This document shows positions 42,349 to 53,727 of a DNA stretch of 64,000 bases, piece after piece (position 1 is the stretch's first letter; every line of letters begins with the position of its first letter). The notes under the pieces were generated by a model that saw only the letters and a program-made list of their open reading frames with translations, ran no database searches and had not been told where the DNA came from. The translations under genes and the position numbers were made by a program. The stretch comes from CAVPNY01 sp963706905 (GTDB taxonomy: Bacteria > Chloroflexota > Anaerolineae > Anaerolineales > UBA4823): NCBI GenBank assembly GCA_963706905.1, contig CAVPNY010000020.1:62001-126000 (forward strand), read 5' to 3'.

Positions 42349-42876
42349 TTATTCTGCATGGCTTACCCAATCCCCGCTGGGTAGCTTTTCCCCGGCCCGG
42401 ATGGGCACTTTTAAGCGATTTTCAAAGGGGGTCAGTGGGCAGGAATACAGGTCGTTGTAGGCGCAATAAGGATTGTATGCAAGGTTGAAGTCCACCAGAA
42501 CGCGGTTTTTCCCGCGGGGCTCGGGCTCCAGGTAGCGTCCGGCGCCGTAAGTCTCCACGCCTGCCAGGGAGTCGGCAAATGGCAGAAAGTAGCCGTGCGG
42601 ATCTTTATAGATGGTCAGGGTCACCTCCTGCTCTTCCACAAGGAACCGGATTCGACCGAAGCGGATGTGCTCCTGGATGTCGCCGGTGGAGGTCTGCATT
42701 TGGGTGATTTCTTTTGCTGGGTATTCCTCAATGGGCAGCTCAAGGCGCAGGTCCAGATTTTCCGGGAAATATACCAATCCCGTAAAAACCTCGCGCTGTT
42801 CGGGGGTAAGCGGGCTTTCCAGTTCCTGCTTGAAGTATTCGTCTTTCATTTTGCGAAATTCATCCAGTTGGGTCAT
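42349..42876 (-). CDS. DUF1684 family protein
   Basis: This 175-residue protein has the conserved wording of DUF1684: MQTSTGDIQEHIRFGRIRF, the GVETYGAGRYLEPEP segment, LVDFNLAYNPYCAYNDLYSC and PFENRLKVPIRAGEK. The invariant cysteines and the AYNPYCAY block suggest a metal or ligand site, but the function is unknown. GGAGG lies 6 nt before the ATG at 42876, inside the end of the upstream acetyltransferase gene, so the two are translationally coupled. Confidence 0.85.
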   Translation of the reverse strand: MTQLDEFRKMKDEYFKQELESPLTPEQREVFTGLVYFPENLDLRLELPIEEYPAKEITQMQTSTGDIQEHIRFGRIRFLVEEQEVTLTIYKDPHGYFLPFADSLAGVETYGAGRYLEPEPRGKNRVLVDFNLAYNPYCAYNDLYSCPLTPFENRLKVPIRAGEKLPSGDWVSHAE

Positions 42877-43852
42877 CTTGATCCTCCAAATGTTTTTCGA
42901 GGTAGACAGCCTCATCGGTCAGGCCGTGAGCGTGGTAAAACTCGATGGCGCGCAGGTTATCTGGCAGGGTGGTTACCGAGATTTCGACACAGCCTGCCTC
43001 TCGAAGCAGGGTCTCTGCCGCATTTATCAATGTGCTTCCAACGCCCAGACCGCGTGTAGCAGCGCTGACTACCAGTTCTTCGATCAGGGCGGTGGGCGCG
43101 GCGTGGTACAGGTCAGGCCGAATTGAATAACTGAGCAAACCGATCACCGCGCCAGCATGCTCTGCCAGTAAAATTCCCCGATCTGGATAGGACAGGTATT
43201 TATTCGCATAGTCGACGTCAATTGGGCTCTGTTCGGCCATCAATTCGGCCAGCTCCTGGATCAAGCGCACTATATCAGCCGCGTCGGAGCGCCTCGCATG
43301 GCGAATGTGGACTGGATACTGAGTCGGTAAGTTAAATTCCAAATGAATATCATCCGGCTCAAGCGCGAAAAGCTCTGGATCAGGTTGGGTAGATACCACA
43401 CAACCCAGGCGTAGATAGAAGTTGATAGTATGCTCCGATGGTGTGGCGGAGATATACAGCCGCTTGGCTCCTCTTTGGCGAGCAGTCCTCTTGGCTAATT
43501 CAAAGAGTTGCGTGCCACAGCCCTGGTCGCGATAGCCGTGACTGACATGCAGGAACATGAGTTGGAGCATGTCAGCAGGCTGGCCGATAAAACGGTTTTC
43601 AACCACCGCTACTCCAATCAGCTGGTCATTATCGAAAAGCCCATAAAACCACCCGCCATGGTCGAAACAATCGACCAGGTGCTGTGTATTTTTCTCGATG
43701 TCAGTTTTCGGCCAGCCGTGCATGTTCCAATAGTCCGGCTTCAGGAGCATGGCACCGTTCTCTAGGATATAGGTTTTCTCGATCACTTCGCTACGGTCAA
43801 TCGTCCAGACCTGCTCGATTTCTTCGCGCTGCAATTCTCTGCTGTCAATCAT
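42860..43852 (-). CDS. Tandem GNAT acetyltransferase
   Basis: This 330-residue protein has two GNAT folds. The first (about 1-160) has the acetyl-CoA loop HGYRDQGCGTQLF; the second (about 180-325) has SAATRGLGVGSTLI and ends with the NLRAIEFYHAHGL motif. The tandem form recalls MshD-type enzymes but also many uncharacterised ones, so the acceptor is unknown. The gene overlaps the DUF1684 gene by 17 nt. Confidence 0.87.
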   Translation of the reverse strand: MIDSRELQREEIEQVWTIDRSEVIEKTYILENGAMLLKPDYWNMHGWPKTDIEKNTQHLVDCFDHGGWFYGLFDNDQLIGVAVVENRFIGQPADMLQLMFLHVSHGYRDQGCGTQLFELAKRTARQRGAKRLYISATPSEHTINFYLRLGCVVSTQPDPELFALEPDDIHLEFNLPTQYPVHIRHARRSDAADIVRLIQELAELMAEQSPIDVDYANKYLSYPDRGILLAEHAGAVIGLLSYSIRPDLYHAAPTALIEELVVSAATRGLGVGSTLINAAETLLREAGCVEISVTTLPDNLRAIEFYHAHGLTDEAVYLEKHLEDQDDPTG

Positions 43853-43984
43853 ATTGTCTCTTACGCTTTCTCAGTTTTCATACCTCTGACCAACAATCTT
43901 ACCAGAATCAGCGGGCAAACCAGGAATCTGGCTTTGTCTTACCGATGAGCAGAGCAATATATTCGTTTATCCGGTCTTTCTGAG

Positions 43985-43990
43985 TACAAT
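43985..43990 (+). promoter_or_regulatory. -10 box for a leaderless transcript
   Basis: TACAAT is followed after 8 nt by the ATG at 43999. No Shine-Dalgarno is present, so the mRNA probably begins at or beside the start codon. Confidence 0.45.
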
Positions 43991-43998
43991 TAATCTGT

Positions 43999-44454
43999 AT
44001 GCAAATGAATAAGCCTCCATTTCGTGCCCCACCTGCCAACCTCATTAAATCCTTGTACCGGCTTGGCTTTGGGCCGATCATTGGGCGTTTTATCCTGCTG
44101 TTAACCACCACCGGGCGCAAGTCAGGATTGCCCAGGGTTACTCCGTTGCAGTACGAAGTGGTAAATGGGGCAATTTACATTGGCTCAGCCCGGGGAACAA
44201 AGGCCGATTGGTTTCGCAACATCCTGGCGAACCCGTGTGTACAGGTGCGGGTGAAATCCAGAAGTTTTGAGGGCAGGGCGGATGCAATTACTGAGGTCAG
44301 CCGCATCGCAGATTTCCTCGAATTTAGGCTTAAACAGCATCCCAGGATGCTGGGCATGATCTTGAAATCAGAGGGTTTGCCGGCCGCACCTTCCCGGGTA
44401 GAGCTGGAAGAATACGCACAGCGGCTGGCGATGGTGATTATCCGGCCTAAGTAG
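43999..44454 (+). CDS. Deazaflavin (F420)-dependent nitroreductase family protein
   Basis: This 151-residue split-barrel protein of the DUF385/Ddn family shows LTTTGRKSGLPRVTPLQYE, IYIGSARGTKADWFRNILANP and a C-terminal helix. Relatives such as mycobacterial Ddn use reduced F420 to reduce quinones or nitro compounds. Whether this organism makes F420 cannot be seen from the window. It appears to form a unit with the methyltransferase gene 19 nt downstream. Confidence 0.85.
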   Translation: MQMNKPPFRAPPANLIKSLYRLGFGPIIGRFILLLTTTGRKSGLPRVTPLQYEVVNGAIYIGSARGTKADWFRNILANPCVQVRVKSRSFEGRADAITEVSRIADFLEFRLKQHPRMLGMILKSEGLPAAPSRVELEEYAQRLAMVIIRPK

Positions 44455-44473
44455 GTAAGGAAGGAAGACCAGG

Positions 44474-45082
44474 ATGGATACAATCGAAAGCTTGCTCCGA
44501 TGGATTGGGGGTGTGGCTGCGCTGCTGGTAATCATTATCGTACTGATCAGCGTCAGGCGATTCCGTTCTCGGCCGGCTGGAATGACAGTCGGCAGCTCGC
44601 CAGCCAGGTTGTATTCACCCGCCTTCCTGGTGATCGGTTCCTTGATCTCGATCGGAATTTGTGTGCTGCTCTGGCGGCCAATCCCGTTGACGCTGCCGCC
44701 TTGGGCTCAGGTCACCGCTCTGGTTTTGGGTGCCCTGCTCTACTTTTCGGGCATCGCTCTGATCTTGTGGGGGCGCCAGGCGCTGGGAAAATTTCACAAC
44801 GTATCCTCCAGCCAGGGCGTGCAGTTATTCGCCGATCATGAACTGATCACCAGCGGGCCATTCGCATTTGTCCGCCACCCGATGTATCTCGGATTTTTCC
44901 TGGCAGTGCTGGGTGGACTGCTGCTTTACCAAACCTGGACATTGTTGATTTTCCTGCTGTGTTCCCCGGTCTTTGTCAAACGCGCTCAGCGGGAGGAAGA
45001 GGCATTAATATCCGCTTTCGGTGAAGAATACGAATCCTACCAGCGGCGAGTCCCTGCATTCTTCCCGCGCTTTATTAGATAA
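44474..45082 (+). CDS. Isoprenylcysteine carboxyl methyltransferase-like membrane protein
   Basis: This 202-residue protein has four to five membrane segments. The ICMT/PEMT signature LITSGPFAFVRHPMYLGFFL and the terminal REEEALISAFGEEYESYQRR form the S-adenosylmethionine site. In bacteria these enzymes methylate small lipids or amines; the substrate is not known. AAGGAAGG lies upstream of the ATG. Confidence 0.85.
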   Translation: MDTIESLLRWIGGVAALLVIIIVLISVRRFRSRPAGMTVGSSPARLYSPAFLVIGSLISIGICVLLWRPIPLTLPPWAQVTALVLGALLYFSGIALILWGRQALGKFHNVSSSQGVQLFADHELITSGPFAFVRHPMYLGFFLAVLGGLLLYQTWTLLIFLLCSPVFVKRAQREEEALISAFGEEYESYQRRVPAFFPRFIR

Positions 45083-45238
45083 AATTCATATCTGCTGAAA
45101 TTATTTTCCTGGTAGGTAGGTGAGAATTTATCTGAGTAACTTCCCCCAGAAAGCGGGGTTATTTAGACAAGGTCGATATATCTTCAGCAAACTACCAGAC
45201 TTCCGGATCTAAAAAGTGATCGTATAAAGGAGCGTGCA

Positions 45239-45619
45239 ATGCTTAAGAATATTCTGATTCGCTGGTTGATCATCGCCCTGGCGGTGGTGGTTGCCGTCTG
45301 GCTGGTACCGGGCATTGAGGTGACCGGATCCAGCGGTTGGTTGACCGTGATTATAATGGCAGCCGTTCTAGGCTTGATCAACGCCATCATCCGGCCGATT
45401 CTGGCTTTGCTATCTTGCGGCTGCATTGTTGCCACACTGGGCTTGTTTATGCTGGTGATCAACGCCTTCACCTTCTGGCTGGCCTCGTACATCACCTCTT
45501 CGTGGTTCGGTCAGGGTTTCCAGGTAGACAGCTTCTGGTCGGCCTTCCTGGGCTCGCTGGTAGTGAGCGTAGTTTCGTTCCTGGTGTCGATGGTGTTTGT
45601 CGACGACCGGGAGCGGTAA
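45239..45619 (+). CDS. Phage holin family 4-like membrane protein (PF04020 type)
   Basis: This 126-residue protein has four hydrophobic segments. It contains the family wording LVPGIEVTGSSGWLTVIIMA, VLGLINAIIRPILALLS and LFMLVINAFTFWLASY. Despite the family name it is widely chromosomal and not a lysis gene here, as no phage genes surround it. AAAGGAG precedes the ATG. Confidence 0.88.
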   Translation: MLKNILIRWLIIALAVVVAVWLVPGIEVTGSSGWLTVIIMAAVLGLINAIIRPILALLSCGCIVATLGLFMLVINAFTFWLASYITSSWFGQGFQVDSFWSAFLGSLVVSVVSFLVSMVFVDDRER

Positions 45620-45761
45620 ACATTTCCAGGGCGGTTGGCTAGCCGAACCAACCGTCTTGAAGTTTACAGCGAACGAATTTAGCATGCTATCCAGGATGAG
45701 GTTAGCATGCTAATATATCATGCGCAAGAGAAGAGATCGTAATGCCAAAAGGAGAGTAATG

Positions 45762-48488
<2,727 letters not shown>

Positions 48489-48494
48489 CATGAG

Positions 48495-49976
48495 ATGAAA
48501 TCACCACGATACCCAAGCCTGTACCAGATCAATACGCGCACCTTCCTCAATTCTCTTGCCCGGGAATTAGGCCGCCCGACAACGCTGGATGATTTCCCTG
48601 ACGCCGAGCTGGAGCGCATCGCCGGGCTGGGTTTCGACTGGGTCTGGTTGTTGGGCGTGTGGCAGACCGGTGAGGCCAGCCGGGCAATCTCCCGAACGCG
48701 CCCCGATTTGCTGGATGAATTTCAGCGCACTCTGCCAGATTTGACAGAGGAGGATATCTGCGGATCCTGCTTCGCGATTACCGGCTACACGGTGCACAGC
48801 GGGATGGGCGGCGATGAAGCCCTGCTGCGCCTTCGCCAGCGGATAAAAAGCCGCGGCTTGCGCCTGCTGCTAGATTTTGTCCCCAATCACACTGCCCTGG
48901 ATCACCCATGGATCAAGGAACATCCGGAGTACTATGTCGCAGGCACGGAAGCAGACCTGCTCACCCAGCCGCAAAATTATGCCAGGTTAAACACGAAGCG
49001 TCAATCAGGCATCCTGGCCTATGGACGTGACCCCTACTTCCCCGGCTGGACGGACACCTTTCAACTCGATTATGCCAATCCAAACCTGCAGACGGCGATG
49101 CGGGCAGAGCTGCAGCAGATCGCAGACCTGTGCGATGGTGTGCGCTGCGATATGGCGATGCTGATCTTGCCCGAGATCTTTGAGCGTACCTGGGGGCGAC
49201 GGCCGGCCGATTTCTGGCCTCTGGCAATTGAAAGCGTTCGTCGCGAACACCCAGGCTTCCTGTTCATGGCGGAGGTCTATTGGGACCTGGAGTGGACGCT
49301 ACAGCAAAAAGGCTTCGATTACTGCTATGATAAGCGCCTGTACGACCGGTTGCGTGAAGGCGCAGCCCGCCCGGTGCGCGAACACCTCTCCGCCGGGCTG
49401 GAATACCAGGATAAGCTGGCGCACTTCCTGGAAAACCACGACGAACCAAGGGCAGGGGCGACTTTTCCTTTCAAGGTGCACGAAGCCGCAGCGGTGATCA
49501 GCTTTTTCACACCCGGTCTGCGCTTTTTCCACCAGGGGCAGTTGAGCGGCTCCGAGAAACGCCTGCCAGTACACCTGTGCCGCGCCCCGCAAGAGCCTGC
49601 CAATCCTCAGCTATCCGCATTCTACACCCGCATTCTGGCTGCGCTCAAGCAGCCTGCTTTACGGAATGGGGAATGGTCACTGCTCGAGTGCCTGCCGGCC
49701 TGGGAAGGCAACTGGACCTCGGACTGTTTCGTTACCTATGCCTGGCAGGTGGGGGAAGGGCAAAGCTTGCTGGGAGTAGTCAATTATGCCCCCAACGCCA
49801 GCCAGTGTTATGTTCGCCTACCGAATTCTAATCTGCCAGGTCATGTGGTCGAGCTGCGTGATCTACTCAGCCCGGCTGTTTATGAGCGCAATGGAGATCT
49901 GCTCTACCTATCTGGACTCTTCCTGGATCTGCCGCCCTGGGGTTATCATTTGTTTGCGATAAAATTGGGGGGATGA
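48495..49976 (+). CDS. GH13 alpha-amylase-family glycosidase
   Basis: This 493-residue protein has all four GH13 regions: I DFVPNH, II GVRCDMAML with the nucleophile Asp, III FMAEVYWD with the acid/base Glu and IV FLENHDEPR with the stabilising Asp. A short beta domain ends the protein (WGYHLFAIKLGG). No signal peptide. It is cotranscribed with the GH63-like gene. The subfamily, and whether it hydrolyses or transfers, cannot be set by eye. Glycogen synthase is encoded at 12.8 kb, so alpha-glucan turnover is a reasonable theme. Confidence 0.92.
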   Translation: MKSPRYPSLYQINTRTFLNSLARELGRPTTLDDFPDAELERIAGLGFDWVWLLGVWQTGEASRAISRTRPDLLDEFQRTLPDLTEEDICGSCFAITGYTVHSGMGGDEALLRLRQRIKSRGLRLLLDFVPNHTALDHPWIKEHPEYYVAGTEADLLTQPQNYARLNTKRQSGILAYGRDPYFPGWTDTFQLDYANPNLQTAMRAELQQIADLCDGVRCDMAMLILPEIFERTWGRRPADFWPLAIESVRREHPGFLFMAEVYWDLEWTLQQKGFDYCYDKRLYDRLREGAARPVREHLSAGLEYQDKLAHFLENHDEPRAGATFPFKVHEAAAVISFFTPGLRFFHQGQLSGSEKRLPVHLCRAPQEPANPQLSAFYTRILAALKQPALRNGEWSLLECLPAWEGNWTSDCFVTYAWQVGEGQSLLGVVNYAPNASQCYVRLPNSNLPGHVVELRDLLSPAVYERNGDLLYLSGLFLDLPPWGYHLFAIKLGG

Positions 49977-50090
49977 ACATCGCCAGACTCAGCTTGCATG
50001 TCGAGCGAGGATCCAATCGATCTCTCTCAAGTAGATCGCTGCCGGTTACCAGCAAGCATTAACGCCCAATTTTCCCCGGAGAGTCCCATC

Positions 50091-50858
50091 ATGGGAAATG
50101 AACTATCCCTGAAAAACCAAACATTTGGCGAGAGTGAAACCCGAAACCTGGCCTATAACATTTTCGTGCTGCTGGTCACCATCCTGGCATTGCTCAGTAT
50201 GCTGGGCTATTATTTTCTCCCGCTTTCGCCGCAGGTCAAACAAGTTCTTTTAATATCAGATATCCTTGCCTGCGTTTTGCTCATGTTCGATTTCTTTTTG
50301 ACCTGGAACCACGCCCCTGACCGGCGCTATTATCTATTGCGCTACGGCTGGATCGATTTTCTGGGCAGCATACCTGGGCTGTTACTTTTTCGGTTGCTGC
50401 GCATTTTCCGGGCGTTGCGCATTTTTCGCCGTATGCGCCAGACTACTTCCGAGGAGTTGCGCCAGCAGGTTCGCCAACGCCTCGGGGAAAGCACTTTGAT
50501 GATCGCCATCCTGATGATCTACCTGGTGGTTATGCTCGGCAGTATCGCAATTGTGCAAGCAGAGAGCTCGGCCCCGAACGCCACTATCAAGACCGGAGGG
50601 GACGCCGTGTGGTGGTCCTTTGTCACCATCGCCACCGTTGGTTACGGCGATGAATATCCGGTCACCCCGGCCGGGCGATCGATCGCCGTTCTGGTGATGG
50701 TGGTGGGAGTGAGCGTGTTCTCGGTGCTGACCGGCTTTCTGGCGTTAAGCTTCCAGAACCGGCGGGCAAAACAACAGGAAGATGCGATCGAGGTGCTGCG
50801 AGGCGAGTTGGTAGAAATCAGAAAGCTGCTCGAACGGGAGGAAGATCGGCAAGAATGA
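50091..50858 (+). CDS. Voltage-gated potassium channel (six-helix)
   Basis: This 255-residue protein has an S1-S4 voltage-sensor part with the arginine-rich S4 (LLRIFRALRIFRRMRQ), then S5, the pore loop with the K+ filter TVGYGD and S6, and a short coiled-coil tail (EDAIEVLRGELVEIRKLLER). It lacks a RCK domain. The ATG at 50091 follows GGAGAG; the longer frame from 49998 adds 31 residues without similarity. The stop overlaps the next start, indicating translational coupling. Confidence 0.92.
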   Translation: MGNELSLKNQTFGESETRNLAYNIFVLLVTILALLSMLGYYFLPLSPQVKQVLLISDILACVLLMFDFFLTWNHAPDRRYYLLRYGWIDFLGSIPGLLLFRLLRIFRALRIFRRMRQTTSEELRQQVRQRLGESTLMIAILMIYLVVMLGSIAIVQAESSAPNATIKTGGDAVWWSFVTIATVGYGDEYPVTPAGRSIAVLVMVVGVSVFSVLTGFLALSFQNRRAKQQEDAIEVLRGELVEIRKLLEREEDRQE

Positions 50859-51394
50859 GGCGGCGTAAATTAAGCAGACCCAGGAAGATATCAGACCTCG
50901 GCGGTTTGGGAGACAGACCACGCCGACCGTTTGGGGTAAGCATTCTCATTGTCATCCAGTTCTTTTCGATCTTAATGATTGTTTCCACGGATCTAGTTAA
51001 TTTCGACTTGATTCGGCTTAACATCCCAGCTCTAGCTCTGCTCCAGAGCCAGGAGGGGATTTCAGCCACGCTGACGCAGTATATCGAGGATTTGAATCCG
51101 GACCTACTCAAATCTATTTCCACTATCCAACTAATCACGATTATCAGCCTGGTTGGGATCGTTTTCCGGCTGTTGTTGATTTTCGGACTTTTGTGGCTGC
51201 GTCGCTGGGCCTGGGTGCTGGTGATGGTCCAGGTAGGCGTTTTGATGATCCTGGATCTTTGGTCTTACTTCGGTGGCGAGCCAGCTTATCTCTCAATGAT
51301 CACCAATGTGGTGATGGTTTTTTATCTAAATCAGCGCGAGGTGCAGCTTGCTTTCAGGCGGCGAGGGGACCAGGTTGAGGCAGTGGGGATATGA
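50855..51394 (+). CDS. Membrane protein of unknown function, coupled to the channel gene
   Basis: This 179-residue protein has an Arg-rich N-terminus and about four membrane segments (SILIVIQFFSILMIVS, IQLITIISLVGIVF, LLLIFGLLWL, VLVMVQVGVLMILDL). It is not recognised. Its start overlaps the channel stop (ATGA), and its stop overlaps the next start in the same way, so the three proteins are probably made in fixed ratio. Confidence 0.7.
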   Translation: MRRRKLSRPRKISDLGGLGDRPRRPFGVSILIVIQFFSILMIVSTDLVNFDLIRLNIPALALLQSQEGISATLTQYIEDLNPDLLKSISTIQLITIISLVGIVFRLLLIFGLLWLRRWAWVLVMVQVGVLMILDLWSYFGGEPAYLSMITNVVMVFYLNQREVQLAFRRRGDQVEAVGI

Positions 51395-51801
51395 ACGACC
51401 TGGATCTCTTGCGCCAGTACGAGCCGATCGTTAAGTTCACCTATGGCGAGAACTTCTTCCCCACGGCTGTGGATGGATATGTGCGCCGCTGCAGCTTGTG
51501 GCGGCGTGACGAAAAAGGTCTCACCGAACAGGTGCTGGAGGAAGGCGAGCTGAATTTAGAGAAGCTGGCTGAACTAAAGGAAGCACCGCTGGGGGAAAGC
51601 CTGAGTTTGCGCTTCGTGCAGGAACAACTGGATGTGATTGAATATGAGCGTTGGCGGATGCAGCCTGACCGCCCGCGCTTCTATTCAGGCGGACGGTTGA
51701 GCCGGGTTGGGCTGTTGCCGCGCCTGCTGGTTTCTTTCTTAACCTGTCGTTGTTGGTGCGCGGGCGGGTGCCTGGCGGGACGACAGCCGCCGCGGCGGTG
51801 A
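51391..51801 (+). CDS. Vps62-like membrane protein, N-terminal part (frameshifted)
   Basis: The first 112 residues (PIVKFTYGENFFPTAVDGYV, then RPRFYSGGRLSRVGLL) are coherent. After LLPRLL the frame fails, and the next frame gives NLSLLVRGRVPGGTTAAAA and continues to 53195. One missing T near 51742 accounts for it. The full span of 1805 nt is 601 codons plus two bases. Confidence 0.65.
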   Translation: MNDLDLLRQYEPIVKFTYGENFFPTAVDGYVRRCSLWRRDEKGLTEQVLEEGELNLEKLAELKEAPLGESLSLRFVQEQLDVIEYERWRMQPDRPRFYSGGRLSRVGLLPRLLVSFLTCRCWCAGGCLAGRQPPRR

Positions 51802-53195
51802 AGTACGAGCAAATGCGTAAGGAGGACCCTCGCATGGTCTATTACGGCAGGGTGGTGCGAGAGGCCGGTTACATTGTCCTGCAATATATGTTTTTCTATG
51901 CGATGAACGACTGGCGCTCCAGCTTCTACGGGGTCAATGACCACGAGGCCGACCTGGAGCAGATATTTGTTTACTTGTCAGATGATGTCGGCGAACCTCT
52001 ACAGCCTTGCTGGGCGGCATATGCATCCCATGATTTCTTCGGAGACGACTTACGCCGGCGTTGGGATGATCCCGAGCTGCATCGCCATGGCGATCACCCA
52101 ATCATTTATGTCGGTGCGGGCTCTCATGCCAGTTATTTCTTGCCTGGTGAATACCTGATGGGCGCTGAACCGGAATTTATCAAGCCGATCCGCCGGGCTG
52201 TCAGGGTGGGTAATACCTTTTGGAAGGAGACCCTCGGGCAGGGACAGGCTGATCGAACGATGGAGACAGAGAGCAGCCAGATTAGCGTGCCCTTCATTGA
52301 TTATGCCCGCGGTGATGGGTTGGCAATTGGGCCAGGGCAAGAGCTGGGTTGGTCGCCGATCCTGCTAACCAAACAGGACGAATGGGCAGAGAAATTCCGT
52401 GGGCTTTGGGGGCTGGATACGCGGGACTTTTTGGGAGGTGAGCGGGCGCCAGCCGGGCCTAAGTTCAACCGGGATGGGTCAGTGCGGGTATCCTGGTACG
52501 ATCCATTGGGTTGGGCCGGGCTGGACAAGACTCCGCCGCCAGGACAGACTGCTGCCAGACTGCAACAACAGATTGCTAGCCTGGACCAGCGCCGTCTGGA
52601 GGCGGAGATCGAGATCGAGCAGAAGCGCGATGCGCTGCGCCAGATGGCGATCGAGTTGCGCGCCTTGCAGCAAGCCAATCACCTGGATGAGCTGTATAAA
52701 GAAAAGGCGGATGACCTGGATCAGGACCTTAGGGAGCTTCAATCGCTGTACGCCCGTCACACGCGCCTGGTAGAGACCGGATTGGCAGCTCAATCATACC
52801 TGGCGGCGGTGGAGCGCGGCGAGGTAGGCGACTATCAGGCGCACATCCGGCATAAACACATGCCACAACCGCCATTACCTAAACAATCAGGCCTTTTGGA
52901 GTTTTGGGCCGCTGTGAGTGGAGGCGTGCTGCTGCTGGCGCTCGTCGGGCTGCTGTTTTTTCACCCGGACGGCTGGCCGATCTGGCTGGCGGTGGCGTTG
53001 TTCTCCATCCTGGCGGTGGAAGCGGTGGTACGCGGCCGCCTGGTCAATTTCTTGTTGACGGCGACAATGGTGCTGGGTGTGATCACTGCCTTGGTGTTGG
53101 TGGTGGATTTCTTCTGGCTGCTGGTGGTGCTGGCATTGGCCGCGCTGGTGGTGTATTCTGTGTTTTCGAATTTGAGGGAGATGGCGGGGAGGTAG
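51750..53195 (+). CDS. Vps62-like membrane protein, C-terminal part (frameshifted)
   Basis: The body of the protein starting at 51391. Residues 1-200 include MFFYAMNDWRSSFYGVNDHE, ADLEQIFVYL and IIYVGAGSHASYF, features of the Vps62-like family, often seen as metal-dependent or lipase-like domains of unknown activity. A coiled coil (about 270-350) and about four C-terminal membrane helices follow. It closes a three-gene coupled unit with the K+ channel. The biochemical role is unknown. Confidence 0.65.
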   Translation: MLVRGRVPGGTTAAAAVKYEQMRKEDPRMVYYGRVVREAGYIVLQYMFFYAMNDWRSSFYGVNDHEADLEQIFVYLSDDVGEPLQPCWAAYASHDFFGDDLRRRWDDPELHRHGDHPIIYVGAGSHASYFLPGEYLMGAEPEFIKPIRRAVRVGNTFWKETLGQGQADRTMETESSQISVPFIDYARGDGLAIGPGQELGWSPILLTKQDEWAEKFRGLWGLDTRDFLGGERAPAGPKFNRDGSVRVSWYDPLGWAGLDKTPPPGQTAARLQQQIASLDQRRLEAEIEIEQKRDALRQMAIELRALQQANHLDELYKEKADDLDQDLRELQSLYARHTRLVETGLAAQSYLAAVERGEVGDYQAHIRHKHMPQPPLPKQSGLLEFWAAVSGGVLLLALVGLLFFHPDGWPIWLAVALFSILAVEAVVRGRLVNFLLTATMVLGVITALVLVVDFFWLLVVLALAALVVYSVFSNLREMAGR

Positions 53196-53318
53196 AAGTA
53201 TCTTCCTGTCCTCCTTAAAGGTCCTACAAGGGTCGGCATTTGAAAAAAAGTATACCAGGTCGAGCAACTTACGGCTAACAACCAAACGCGGGGGTATAAT
53301 AGGCTAAAAGGAGTAAAT

Positions 53319-53612
53319 ATGTCCGAAAAGCCACGAGTGAAGATGAGCGGGGCGCCGTCCAAGGTCTGCACCCACACTGATCAGATCGCGGATGTCCAGC
53401 CCAGTGGGAACAGTTGCCTGGAATGCCTGCGTATTGGTGATACCTGGGTCCACTTGCGTATGTGCATGATCTGCGGGCAGGTGGGCTGCTGCGATGATTC
53501 TAAGAATAAGCATGCCACGAAACACTTCCATGCCACCGGGCATCCGATCATGAAGTCTTTGAAGCCAGGGGATGATTGGATGTGGTGCTATGTGGATAAG
53601 GTGATGCTTTGA
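53319..53612 (+). CDS. UBP-type zinc finger protein
   Basis: This 97-residue protein is almost entirely a ZnF-UBP domain: VCTHTDQIADVQPSGNSCLE, CLRIGDTWVHLRMCMICGQV and GCCDDSKNKHATKHFHATGH, providing the Cys/His zinc ligands. In eukaryotes the domain binds the C-terminus of free ubiquitin; bacterial stand-alone forms have no assigned role. AAAGGAG precedes the ATG and a TATAAT lies at 53295-53300. The next gene is a cyclase-ATPase, but a repeat element lies between. Confidence 0.92.
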   Translation: MSEKPRVKMSGAPSKVCTHTDQIADVQPSGNSCLECLRIGDTWVHLRMCMICGQVGCCDDSKNKHATKHFHATGHPIMKSLKPGDDWMWCYVDKVML

Positions 53613-53620
53613 AAAAGGGG

Positions 53621-53714
53621 GAAGTAAGAAGTAGTAAGTAGGCCGTAAGGCGTTTTCAGTATGCAGTATTTGGTATACAGATAATTGTTGGCAACTGACA
53701 ACTTACTACTGATA
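53621..53714. repeat. Inverted heptamer repeat element
   Basis: Left side: three 7-mers GAAGTAA, GAAGTAG, TAAGTAG (53621-53641). Right side: ACTGACA, ACTTACT, ACTGATA (53694-53714). AGTAGTAAGT (53630-53639) and ACTTACTACT (53701-53710) are perfect reverse complements. The design recalls the short tandemly repeated heptamers known from cyanobacteria and some Chloroflexota. Confidence 0.55.
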
Positions 53715-53727
53715 CCAGGGAACAAAC

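Noticed and set aside
45239..45619. Holin-family protein as evidence of a prophage.
   Set aside because: No lysin, portal, terminase or integrase gene nearby; this family is commonly chromosomal.
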